Below, piece by piece: positions 55,746 to 63,159 of a stretch of DNA of 64,000 bases; the first letter of the stretch is position 1, and each line of letters starts with the position of its first letter. The translations under genes were made by a program, and so were the position numbers. Location of the stretch: assembly GCA_015075635.1 (NCBI GenBank), contig JABTUA010000001.1:1178001-1242000 (forward strand). The letters run 5' to 3'. The notes under the pieces were generated by a model. That model ran no database searches, was not told where the DNA came from, and saw nothing but the letters and a program-made list of their open reading frames with translations. Source of the stretch: Polyangiaceae bacterium. Lineage in GTDB: Bacteria; Myxococcota_A; Polyangia; Polyangiales; Polyangiaceae.

Positions 55746-56690
55746 CTACGCACTCGTCGCGGCGAGCTCGACCAACCGCCGGAGCGATTCCGGGTCGCCG
55801 ACGGACACCACCGAGATGCGCTTGTCGATGCGCTTGACCAGGCCGGCCAGCACCTTGCCCGGGCCGATCTCCAGGGCTCGGTTCACGCCGGCCGCCGCCA
55901 TCAGCTCGATGCTCTGCTGGAAGCGCACCGCGCCGTCGATCTGGCGCACCAAGAGCTCGGCGATCCGGTCCGGGTCCTGGTTGGGCTGGGCCTCGACGTT
56001 GCTGACGACCGGAAAGGCGAGCGGGCCGAAGCTGACGGCCAGGAGCTCGACGCGCATGCGCGCCGCGGCCGGGGCCATCAGCGCGCAGTGGAAAGGAGCG
56101 CTGACCTTGAGCGGGATGGCCTTCTGCTTGGCCTGCTCCGCCAGCTCCATCGCGCGCTCCACCGAGGCCTTCTTGCCGGCGATGACCACCTGCCCGGGCG
56201 CGTTGAAATTCGCCGGCTGCACGCTGCCGTCGGCGGCAGCCTGCCGGCACAGCTCCGCCGCCGCCGCCGCGTCGCCGCCCATCAGCGCGGCCATGGCGCC
56301 TTCACCCTCCGGCACCGCGTCCTGCATCGCCTTGCCGCGGACGTGCACCAGGCGCACTGCGTCCTCCAGGCTCAGGGCCCCGGCGGCCACCAGCGCGCTG
56401 TACTCCCCGAGCGAGTGCCCGGCGGCGAAGGCCGGCGGACCGATGTCCGGCAGCGCTTCGCGGATTGCCGCCAAGGTCGCGATGCTCACGGTCACGATGG
56501 CCGGCTGCGTGTTGGCGGTGAGCGTGAGCTCCGCCTCCGGTCCCTCGAAGCACAGCCGAGTGAGCGACCAGCCGAGCGCTCGGTCCGCGCGCTCGAACAC
56601 CTCACGCGCCGCGGGCGAGGCGTCGTGGAGCGCCTTGCCCATGCCGACGGTCTGCGTTCCCTGTCCGGGGAAGAGCCAGGCGGTGGTCAT
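55746..56690 (-). CDS. fabD: Malonyl-CoA:ACP transacylase
   Basis: A 314-residue acyltransferase from the ATG at 56690. The FPGQGTQTVGMG start, GHSLGEYSAL with nucleophile Ser93 and His201 in SAPFHCALM give the Ser-His dyad. It transfers malonyl from CoA to ACP. fabH is eight bases upstream; fabG starts 62 bases downstream. Confidence 0.96.
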   Translation of the reverse strand: MTTAWLFPGQGTQTVGMGKALHDASPAAREVFERADRALGWSLTRLCFEGPEAELTLTANTQPAIVTVSIATLAAIREALPDIGPPAFAAGHSLGEYSALVAAGALSLEDAVRLVHVRGKAMQDAVPEGEGAMAALMGGDAAAAAELCRQAAADGSVQPANFNAPGQVVIAGKKASVERAMELAEQAKQKAIPLKVSAPFHCALMAPAAARMRVELLAVSFGPLAFPVVSNVEAQPNQDPDRIAELLVRQIDGAVRFQQSIELMAAAGVNRALEIGPGKVLAGLVKRIDKRISVVSVGDPESLRRLVELAATSA

Positions 56691-56698
56691 CGCGTCCC

Positions 56699-57697
56699 TC
56701 ACATCCGAACGAGGGCGCTCGCCCAGGAGATCCCGGCGCCGAGCGCGCACATCAGCACCGTGTCGCCGGGCTTGATGCGGCCGTCGCGCACGCCTTCGTC
56801 GAGCGCGATGGGGATCGAGGCGCTGGAGGTGTTTCCGTAGCGCTCGATGTCGAGGATGAAGCGATCGAGCGGGATGTCGAGGCGCTGCGCCACCTGGCTG
56901 ATGATGCGCATGTTGGCCTGGTGCGGGACCACCCAGGTCACGGCGTCGGTGCCGAGCCCGGCGACCTCGAGCGCCTCGCGGGACGCGCTGGTCAGGTTCC
57001 GTACCGCGACCTTGAAGATGTCGCCGCCGACCATGTGGACCTTGTCCCTACCGGCCTCGATTCCGGCCGGCGTGACCGGCTCCTTGCTGCCGCCCGCCGG
57101 GATGCACAGCGACTCGGCCAGCGTCGCGTCGGTGTAGAGGCGCGTCGAGAGCACGCCGCGCCCGTCACCCGCCGCGGGTGTGAGCACCGCCGCCCCCGCG
57201 CCGTCGCCGAACAGCACGCAGGTCGTGCGGTCCTTCCAGTTGAGCACCCGGGAGAGCAGCTCTACGCCGACCACCAGCACGTTCTCGTGGGCGCCGCTCT
57301 TGATGAACTGGTCGCCGATCGACAGCGCGTAGACGAAGCCCGCGCAGGCTGCCGCCACGTCGAAGGACGGGATGCCGGGGCAGCCGAGCTTCTGCTGTAC
57401 GAAAGCCGCACAGGCGGGCAGCGGCATGTCGGCGCTGATGGTCCCGACGATGATCATGTCGAGATCCGTCGGCTTCAAACCCGCGGCTTCCAGGGCGCGG
57501 CGGGCCGCCCCCACGGCCATGTCGCTCGCTGCCTCGCCCGGGGCGGCGATGCGGCGCTCCTTGATCCCCGTGCGCTCCTGGATCCACTCGTCGGAGGTGT
57601 CGACGAGCTTCTCCAGCTCCGCGTTGGTCATCACCCGCTCGGGCACGTAGGCACCCGTGCCGGCGATCCGGCTCCGCGGTCCGACGCTGATCGTCAT
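56699..57697 (-). CDS. fabH: 3-oxoacyl-ACP synthase III
   Basis: A 332-residue enzyme with Cys118 (AAACAGF), His259 (VPHQANMRI) and Asn289 (YGNTSSAS) as the condensing triad, beginning 'RIAGTGAYVPERVMTNAELEK'. It starts fatty-acid synthesis from acetyl-CoA or branched acyl-CoA. In most bacteria plsX precedes fabH; here rpmF comes directly upstream with an 81-base gap and no plsX. Confidence 0.97.
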   Translation of the reverse strand: MTISVGPRSRIAGTGAYVPERVMTNAELEKLVDTSDEWIQERTGIKERRIAAPGEAASDMAVGAARRALEAAGLKPTDLDMIIVGTISADMPLPACAAFVQQKLGCPGIPSFDVAAACAGFVYALSIGDQFIKSGAHENVLVVGVELLSRVLNWKDRTTCVLFGDGAGAAVLTPAAGDGRGVLSTRLYTDATLAESLCIPAGGSKEPVTPAGIEAGRDKVHMVGGDIFKVAVRNLTSASREALEVAGLGTDAVTWVVPHQANMRIISQVAQRLDIPLDRFILDIERYGNTSSASIPIALDEGVRDGRIKPGDTVLMCALGAGISWASALVRM

Positions 57698-57778
57698 TCG
57701 GCGCTCGTACGATCTCCCGCGCGAGACGTCACCGCAAAAAGGTTGAACCACCGCGCTGCAAAGCGCGCTACGCGGCTG

Positions 57779-57970
57779 TCACTCGTCGCTGGCCGGCGCC
57801 TTGCCCACGGCCTTGCCCTTGTAGTGGCCGCAGGCCGGGCAGACGCGGTGCGACACCATCGGCGCCGAGCAGTTCGGGCAGGGCACGATGTTCGGTGCGG
57901 CCACCTTGTCGTGGTTGGCGCGCCGCGTGTTGCGTTTGCTGGAAGTGTTTCGTCGCTTCGGAACAGCCAC
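57779..57970 (-). CDS. rpmF: Ribosomal protein L32
   Basis: A 63-residue basic protein, 'MAVPKRRNTSSKRNTRRANH', with a zinc ribbon of Cys31, Cys34, Cys44 and Cys47 (CPNC...CPAC), i.e. the zinc-binding C+ form. It belongs to the 50S subunit. It is 11 bases downstream of yceD and upstream of fabH, the conserved yceD-rpmF-fab order. Confidence 0.98.
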   Translation of the reverse strand: MAVPKRRNTSSKRNTRRANHDKVAAPNIVPCPNCSAPMVSHRVCPACGHYKGKAVGKAPASDE

Positions 57971-57981
57971 GGAATTGCTCC

Positions 57982-58599
57982 TTAGTTCTTTCGCTCGCGC
58001 AGCCGCTCTGCGATCGCCGCGAGTGGGGCGAGGCGGGGGTCGACTCGCACCTCGGCCTCCGCTTCCGGAGCCGGGGGCGGAGCGATACCGGGTGCCTGGC
58101 CGCTTGGCAAGTCCTTATGTACGACCATCGGGAGCTCGAGCAGCAGGAACTCCCGCACGAACTGGTCCAGGACCACCTCTTCGCCGGAGTAAGTGTCCTG
58201 CCCGGCCTGGGCGTCGCTCAGCTCCGGGTCGTCGTTCCAGCCGCGTTTCGGCTTCTTGGGCGCGACTTCCCCGGGCTTTTTCGGGCGCTGCCGCCCACGC
58301 TTGGGGCCCACGTCGGTCGGGGCTGGGCCCAGCATCAGGAACACCTCGGACGTGAGCGTGACCTCGACCGGCTCGAGCGTGCGGGCGTCGGGGACGCTGA
58401 CCCGGGCCGTGGCCTTGCCCTGCACCAGGACGTCCTTGCCGTTCTTGGTCAGGCGCGCCTCGAGCCGCCCCGGCCCGAGCGGGCTGGCGTCGGTCCCCTC
58501 GAGGGCGCGGCCGAGCCAGGCTTCGCCGATCTCCCACTCGACGTCGCGGGGCTCGCGCTCCAGGTCGGCGAGCGGTACCACGAACGAAGGCTTGGACAC
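57982..58599 (-). CDS. yceD: YceD/DUF177 protein (large-ribosomal-RNA accumulation protein family)
   Basis: A 205-residue protein from the GTG at 58599 ('VSKPSFVVPLADLERE'), with the DUF177 core and a Lys/Pro-rich insertion ('GRQRPKKPGEVAPKKPKRG') in the middle. A C-terminal 'YSGEEVVLDQFVREFLLLELPM' segment is characteristic of the family. It lacks the tight Cys pairs of some members. YceD links 23S rRNA levels to growth and is normally adjacent to rpmF. The stretch upstream of the GTG in this frame has no family match. Confidence 0.9.
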   Translation of the reverse strand: MSKPSFVVPLADLEREPRDVEWEIGEAWLGRALEGTDASPLGPGRLEARLTKNGKDVLVQGKATARVSVPDARTLEPVEVTLTSEVFLMLGPAPTDVGPKRGRQRPKKPGEVAPKKPKRGWNDDPELSDAQAGQDTYSGEEVVLDQFVREFLLLELPMVVHKDLPSGQAPGIAPPPAPEAEAEVRVDPRLAPLAAIAERLRERKN

Positions 58600-58663
58600 G
58601 CCGCGGAAGGTACACGAGTCCGCGCATTTGTCGACCCGGGCCCTGTGGTAGCTTGCGACCCCG

Positions 58664-60007
58664 ATGTGGTCGAGGCTCCGCGACGACGGGCGCGCGCGAC
58701 GCCTGACCCTCGCCCTCGGCCTGTACCTGCTCACCGCCGCGGTGTTCTTCGCCTGCGCTTCGCGGCAGACCCTCACGGAGCACACTCCGTTCAACCACTT
58801 CGCGCTCCTGGCCGAGGCCTGGCTGAAGGGCCGCCTCGATCTCGGGGGTCCGCCGCCGGGCTACGCCCAGAACAACGATTTCGCCCAGTACGGCGACAAG
58901 TGGTTCATCGTGTTCCCGCCCTTCCCGGCGGTGCTGCTCCTGCCCCTGGTGAAGCTCGGCGGCTCGGCCATCCGGGTTCAGGACGGCCAGTTCTTCATCT
59001 GGCTGGCGGGCATCGCGCCGGCGGTCTTGTTCCTCTGCCTGGAGAAGCTCCGGCGCATGGGCCTCACGGGGCGTGGCACCCGCTTCAGCCTGGTCTTGAG
59101 CCTGCTCTTCGCGTTCGGCAGCGTGTACTTCTTCACCGCCGAGCAGGGCACGGTCTGGTTCGCGGCGCACGTGGTGGGCGCGGCCATCGCCGCGCTCTAC
59201 GTGCTGTGCGCCCTCGACGCCGAGCGGCCCATGCTGGCCGGCCTCTTGGTGGGGCTGGGGTTCCTCACCCGCGCGCCCCTGCTCTACGCGGTGCCGCTGT
59301 TCCTGTTCGAGGCGCTCCGGGTCTCGAGCGGCGCCAGCGCGAGCGAGGTCGGCCCGTCCCGGCGAGTCCGCGAGCTCTGGGCAGGCCTGGACAAGCGCCG
59401 CTTCGTCCTGCTCTTGGTGTCCTTCGGCGCGCCGCTGGCGTGCGTGCTGGCGATCGCGGCCTGGTACAACCGCGCCCGCTTCGGCGACGCCTTCGAGTTC
59501 GGCTACCGCTACCTGACGGTGCTGTGGCGCCCGCGCATGGAGAAGTGGGGGCTCTTCAACTACCACTACCTGGGCAAGAACCTGGGCGTGGTCCTGACCA
59601 GCCTGCCCTGGATCGCCAAGGCCCCGGCCGACCCGCGCTTCCAGATCAACGCGCACGGGCTGGCGCTCTGGGTGACTACGCCGCTCTACCTGTGGCTGCT
59701 CTGGCCGCGCAAATGGACCCGGCTGCACTGGGGGCTCACGCTGACCACGCTGGCGGTGGCGGTGCCCACGCTCTTCTACCAGAACACCGGCTGGGTGCAG
59801 TTCGGCTACCGCTTCTCCAACGACTACTCGGTGTTCCTGTTCTGCCTGCTCGCGATCGGCGGCTTCCGACTGGGGCCTCTGTTCTGGAGCGCCGCGGTGT
59901 GGAGCATCGTCGTCAATTCGTTTGGTGCGCTCACGTTCCAGCGGCCGAAGTACGCGAAGTACTACCACCAGGAGGGGACGCAGACGGTGGTGTACCAGCC
60001 CGATTAG
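58664..60007 (+). CDS. Polytopic membrane protein, glycosyltransferase-like
   Basis: A 447-residue protein with about ten predicted membrane helices ('LALGLYLLTAAVFFAC', 'VLLLPLVKLGG', 'FFIWLAGIAPAVLFLCLEKL', 'VVGAAIAALYVLCAL', 'VLLLVSFGAPLACVLAIAAWYN', and others). It has a conserved-looking loop after TM1 ('RQTLTEHTPFNHFALLAEAWLKGRLDL') and a 'GLGFLTRAPLLYAVPLF' motif. This is the layout of GT-C (dolichyl-phosphate-mannose/ArnT-type) sugar transferases, but the DE motif of ArnT is not evident. Substrate unknown. Divergent from yceD. Confidence 0.8.
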   Translation: MWSRLRDDGRARRLTLALGLYLLTAAVFFACASRQTLTEHTPFNHFALLAEAWLKGRLDLGGPPPGYAQNNDFAQYGDKWFIVFPPFPAVLLLPLVKLGGSAIRVQDGQFFIWLAGIAPAVLFLCLEKLRRMGLTGRGTRFSLVLSLLFAFGSVYFFTAEQGTVWFAAHVVGAAIAALYVLCALDAERPMLAGLLVGLGFLTRAPLLYAVPLFLFEALRVSSGASASEVGPSRRVRELWAGLDKRRFVLLLVSFGAPLACVLAIAAWYNRARFGDAFEFGYRYLTVLWRPRMEKWGLFNYHYLGKNLGVVLTSLPWIAKAPADPRFQINAHGLALWVTTPLYLWLLWPRKWTRLHWGLTLTTLAVAVPTLFYQNTGWVQFGYRFSNDYSVFLFCLLAIGGFRLGPLFWSAAVWSIVVNSFGALTFQRPKYAKYYHQEGTQTVVYQPD

Positions 60008-60023
60008 GATCAGGGCGGGATCG

Positions 60024-60098
60024 GGATCAGGATCAGGATCAGGACCAGGACCAGGACCAGGATCAGGATCAGGATCAGGATCAGGATCGGGATTAGGC
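60024..60098. repeat. GGATCA/GGACCA hexamer tandem repeat
   Basis: About twelve hexamer copies (GGATCA with three GGACCA variants), flanked by looser GGATCGGG units from 60007 to 60115. It directly follows the glycosyltransferase-like stop, between that gene and the four-helix-bundle gene. Length may vary between strains. Confidence 0.92.
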
Positions 60099-60283
60099 GG
60101 GATTGGGCGGGATCGGGCTCTTCGGCGCTTTCTCAGCTTAGCGCCGTGCTCGCGCACCTCAATGGTGCGCGCGGCTCTGGCCGCGCCTCGGGCTCGCTGC
60201 GCTCGCCCTCGCCATTGACCCGCGCTGTGCGCGGCGCGGGGGAGCTGTCGCTCTCGAAGAGAAAGCAGAACAGGAAGTGCGTC

Positions 60284-60607
60284 ATGAGGATCTTGGACTC
60301 GCTCGAAGACATGGTGAAGAACGTCCATCGGCTCGCAGACCGCGTGTCGCGGCACGATCGCGATCTGGCGTCGCAGATGAAGAGCGCCAGCAACAGCGCG
60401 GCGCTCAACGGCAGCGAGGGCGTCTGGGCCAAAGCAGGTAAGCGCCGCTCGCGGCTGGAAGACGCGCTGAATTCCGCGCGGGAAACCCTGATGGCCTTGC
60501 GTATCGCGCGCGCGTGCGGCTACCTCCCCGCCTCGGAGGCGAACCAGGGCATCCAGGCCCTCGATGGAATCATCGCCGTGCTCTGGGTCCTCGCGTATCG
60601 GCGCTGA
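60284..60607 (+). CDS. Four-helix-bundle protein (23S rRNA intervening-sequence / Avd-like family)
   Basis: A 107-residue helical protein from the ATG at 60284, with an AGGAAG SD. 'ILDSLEDMVKNVHRLADRVSRHDRDLASQMKSASNSAALNGSEGVWAKAGK' and 'ARETLMALRIARACGYLP' match the S23/IVP four-helix-bundle family (typically about 110-120 residues). These proteins are common free-standing ORFs in Polyangia, and their relatives include Avd of diversity-generating retroelements. No reverse transcriptase is nearby. Its position beside the hexamer array recurs in such genomes (from memory). Confidence 0.85.
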   Translation: MRILDSLEDMVKNVHRLADRVSRHDRDLASQMKSASNSAALNGSEGVWAKAGKRRSRLEDALNSARETLMALRIARACGYLPASEANQGIQALDGIIAVLWVLAYRR

Positions 60608-60806
60608 CTCGGTGCACGCGGGCCCGCCTGGGCTGTCGGCCCGGGCGGGCTTCCGCACGGCTCGAGGGCCGCCCGGCCGCCGCGGCGGGCGCGGCCCGCC
60701 GCGCCGCCCTCTGCACGGGCGCGGCCTGGTCGCGCAGCCCGTCACTGCGGCCGTGTAATGGTGCCTTGGGCCTCGACGGCGGGAGCTCGGCGAGGCGCGG
60801 CTCGAC

Positions 60807-60962
60807 TTACAGTCGTCCGCGAAGCGCAAAGAGTCTTGGTCTCGCCGGCGCAAGTAGAATCGCAGCCGATACTGCATCGATAGCCCCATTCAGGTCACCA
60901 GCTTCTTCCAGCGCGTCTGCCTCGCGATTGGCTTCTTCCACTCGGCCGTCCGTCGTACTCAT
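60807..60962 (-). CDS. Short TPR-like peptide coupled to a response regulator
   Basis: A 51-residue frame whose ATG overlaps the response-regulator stop (ATGA). 'READALEEAGDLNGAIDAVSAAILLAPARPRLFALRG' fits a tetratricopeptide helix pair. It may be a true small protein or the surviving start of a longer TPR gene truncated at the TAA at 60807. No continuation is seen downstream. Confidence 0.45.
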   Translation of the reverse strand: MSTTDGRVEEANREADALEEAGDLNGAIDAVSAAILLAPARPRLFALRGRL

Positions 60963-61528
60963 TCGTAGTCCTCGTCGATCTGCCGTTTGCTGCGATCGCC
61001 TTCGCCGCGCTCGGTCACACTGCCCGTCACCCGGCGCGTCAATGCCACGGCGCGGGTCACGAGCTCTTTCACCGCGAACGGCTTCAGGATGAAGTCGTCG
61101 GCTCCCGCGAGGCGCGCGTCGCCACCGGCGGCGGCGTCCCCGGTCATGACGATGATGCCACCGGCAACGCCCCGACACCGTAGCGCCTCACAGGCTTCGA
61201 CTCCGTCCCCGTCCAAGAGCCACCGGTCCAGCACCAGGAGGTCCGGCGGCGCGTGCTCGATCTGCGTGAACATCTCTCGAAGGCTCGTGCACACCTCGGT
61301 GGCGCAGCCCGCGCGCTCGAGGCTCCGCGCGACGATGTCCGCGAACTTCCGCTGGTCGTCCACGACGAGCACGTCCGGCGGATCCCGCGGCCAGAGCACG
61401 TCCCGGTACGGTCCATCGACCAGGAGCGTGAGCCCGCCACTCGGAGTATCGTCCGCTTGGTCCGCGCGCGAGCTCACGTCCGCCACCCGCCGCTCAGCAT
61501 ACCAGGGGACGGCGGCAGCTCGGGACAA
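60959..61528 (-). CDS. Response regulator receiver protein
   Basis: Up to 189 residues. The single receiver domain (about 52-170) has acidic pocket Asp57/Asp58 (VVDDQ), phospho-acceptor Asp101 (LLVLDRW), Thr129 (VMTGD) and Lys149 (LKPF). No output domain follows; the tail is short and basic ('TRRVTGSVTERGEGDRSKRQ'). The annotated start is TTG at 61528; GTG codons about 15-18 residues in are equally possible. The cognate kinase is not in the window. Confidence 0.9.
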   Translation of the reverse strand: MSRAAAVPWYAERRVADVSSRADQADDTPSGGLTLLVDGPYRDVLWPRDPPDVLVVDDQRKFADIVARSLERAGCATEVCTSLREMFTQIEHAPPDLLVLDRWLLDGDGVEACEALRCRGVAGGIIVMTGDAAAGGDARLAGADDFILKPFAVKELVTRAVALTRRVTGSVTERGEGDRSKRQIDEDYE

Positions 61529-61716
61529 CCCAATCGCGCGCCGTGGGGTTTCATCGCGGGCCCCATCGGCCGGTCGTCGCCGAGGGTGCGCGCGATCTTC
61601 GCCCTCGGGCGCTCGAGTCCTCGCTCGGTGCGCGAGGAGCCCCTCGCTCAGAACCTCGGAACCTCCCGCCGTACCCGGCCCACGCGCGGCGGCGGGCCCC
61701 CGGGCCGTGCTTAGGT

Positions 61717-62184
61717 CTACTTCACTCGGAAGCCGTCGATCGCCTGATCGAGCCCGGCGCTGCCCTTTTCCATCAGCTCCTTCGTGCCGCCGGCCTCGAG
61801 CAGGAAGATGTAGTCCTCGGTCAGGAAGATCGTGACGTAGTAGAGGTGCGGCTTGCCGCTCTCGTCGTGGCCGAAGCGCAGCTGCTTGCCGTCCAAGCCG
61901 CTCTTGGTCTTCACGTCGCGCGTGCCGACCAGCGCGTAGCCGCCGCGCTGGCGCATGCGGTTCTCGATCGCGCGCGTCCAGAAGGCCATCTCGCCCTTGG
62001 GGTCGTGCTCGATCTCTCGCACCGCGATCACCAGGCCGTCGGCCGTGGTGGCGCGGTACTCGTAGGCTTCCTGGTCCTCGAGCTCGACGAAGCCCTGGGG
62101 CGTCGTGGTCTCGAAGTGGTGCCCGCAGCCGAAGAGGGGCAGGGCTGCCAAGACCAAGACTAGAGCGGTGATGTGGCGTTTCAT
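61717..62184 (-). CDS. Lipoprotein of unknown function
   Basis: A 155-residue lipoprotein: signal peptide ending LPLFGC (Cys20). The mature part is a mixed alpha/beta domain ('TTPQGFVELEDQ', 'GLVIAVREIEHDPKGEMAFWTRAIENRMRQRGGYALVG', 'YYVTIFLTEDYIFLLEAGG'). The pattern looks like a small periplasmic stress or chaperone-like domain seen in Myxococcota, but I do not recognise it. Thirteen bases separate it from the DUF4349 gene, so they are probably co-expressed. Confidence 0.85.
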   Translation of the reverse strand: MKRHITALVLVLAALPLFGCGHHFETTTPQGFVELEDQEAYEYRATTADGLVIAVREIEHDPKGEMAFWTRAIENRMRQRGGYALVGTRDVKTKSGLDGKQLRFGHDESGKPHLYYVTIFLTEDYIFLLEAGGTKELMEKGSAGLDQAIDGFRVK

Positions 62185-62197
62185 GGCAGTCCTCTCG

Positions 62198-63103
62198 TCA
62201 CAGACGCAACAGATCGCCGAGGCCGAGGCGATCGAGCCAGGGGAAGGGCAGGCGCACCTTCGAGTCGACGTGATCGACGGGGCGCGGCTGGAACTCCACG
62301 GTGATGGTCGAGAACGTGACCAGCTCCCGCAGCAGCTTGAGCCGGCCCTTGATGCGCTCGAGCTCGCCCGCGACGCGCTCGAGCTCGCGCTCGACGGCGA
62401 GGGCTTCTTCGACCTTGGCGGCCTTCTTCAAGAGCTCTTCCAGGCGCTCGCGCATCACTTCCAGGTTGCGCATCCGGATCGCCAGGTCGGTGTACTCCGC
62501 GGTGACGTCCTGCACGTTGACGTTGCGGTGCAACAGGTCGCCCATCTTCGCGACCTCGTCGAGGGCGCCGTCGAACTTGCCCGCGGGGACGCGCACCGTG
62601 ATGCGGGTGTCCTCGCGCGACACCAGGTAGCCGCCGTTGTCCTTGGCGAGCTTCTCCACCGCGTCGATGGCCTTCTTGGTCTCGAACACGGCCATGTAGA
62701 GCTGGGCCTTGTAGATGAGCAGCGGACCCGCGACGCTCTTGCCGTCGCTTCCGGTGGCGACCGCGGCTTGCTCCTTGCCCGCGGTGGCGGCGTCGGGGAC
62801 ACCTGGCGGTGCCTCCTTCTTCATCGCCGGCGGACCCGGCGGCGTGGCCTGGGCCATCCCGCCGCGGGCGGGCATCGGCTTGGCTTCGCTCTCGCGGTAG
62901 AGGACCGCGTCGTCGGCGCTGAAGCTCGCGCCGGTGGCGGTGGCCTCCGGCTCCTCCATGGGCGGCGCGGGGGCCATCGCCGCCTCGGGCGCCTTCGCCA
63001 GCGATCCGCCGCCGCAGCCGAGCGCAAACAGGGTGATCACGCACAGCAAGGTCCAGCGCCACCAGCTGGCGAGGGGCCCGAGCGCCATCCGAAGGTCTTT
63101 CAT
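62198..63103 (-). CDS. DUF4349-type lipoprotein
   Basis: A 301-residue lipoprotein (lipobox ALGC at about Cys30). A long Ala/Pro/Glu linker is followed by a DUF4349-like C-terminal domain: 'LLIYKAQLYMAVFETKKAIDAVEKLAKDNGGYLVSRE', 'ITVRVPAGKFDGALDEVAKMGDLLHRNVNVQDVTAEYTDL', a coiled-coil ('EVMRERLEELLKKAAKVEEALAVERELERVAGELERIKGRLK') and 'TFSTITVEFQP'. The domain is widespread in Gram-negative envelopes with unknown function. It sits between a lipoprotein gene and a cyclophilin lipoprotein gene on the same strand. Confidence 0.9.
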   Translation of the reverse strand: MKDLRMALGPLASWWRWTLLCVITLFALGCGGGSLAKAPEAAMAPAPPMEEPEATATGASFSADDAVLYRESEAKPMPARGGMAQATPPGPPAMKKEAPPGVPDAATAGKEQAAVATGSDGKSVAGPLLIYKAQLYMAVFETKKAIDAVEKLAKDNGGYLVSREDTRITVRVPAGKFDGALDEVAKMGDLLHRNVNVQDVTAEYTDLAIRMRNLEVMRERLEELLKKAAKVEEALAVERELERVAGELERIKGRLKLLRELVTFSTITVEFQPRPVDHVDSKVRLPFPWLDRLGLGDLLRL

Positions 63104-63159
63104 GGCTGCACCTCAACGTCCTCCGCGCGTCACTGCTTACACCACTTTGCCGAGGGCCG

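Noticed and set aside
56088..56840. Plus-strand frames over fabD and fabH.
   Set aside because: They mirror the confident fab genes and have no homologous motifs.
57895..60096. A 733-residue plus frame from rpmF/yceD into the hexamer array.
   Set aside because: It runs antisense to yceD and off-frame through the glycosyltransferase-like gene, ending in repeat-encoded DQDQ residues; no family.
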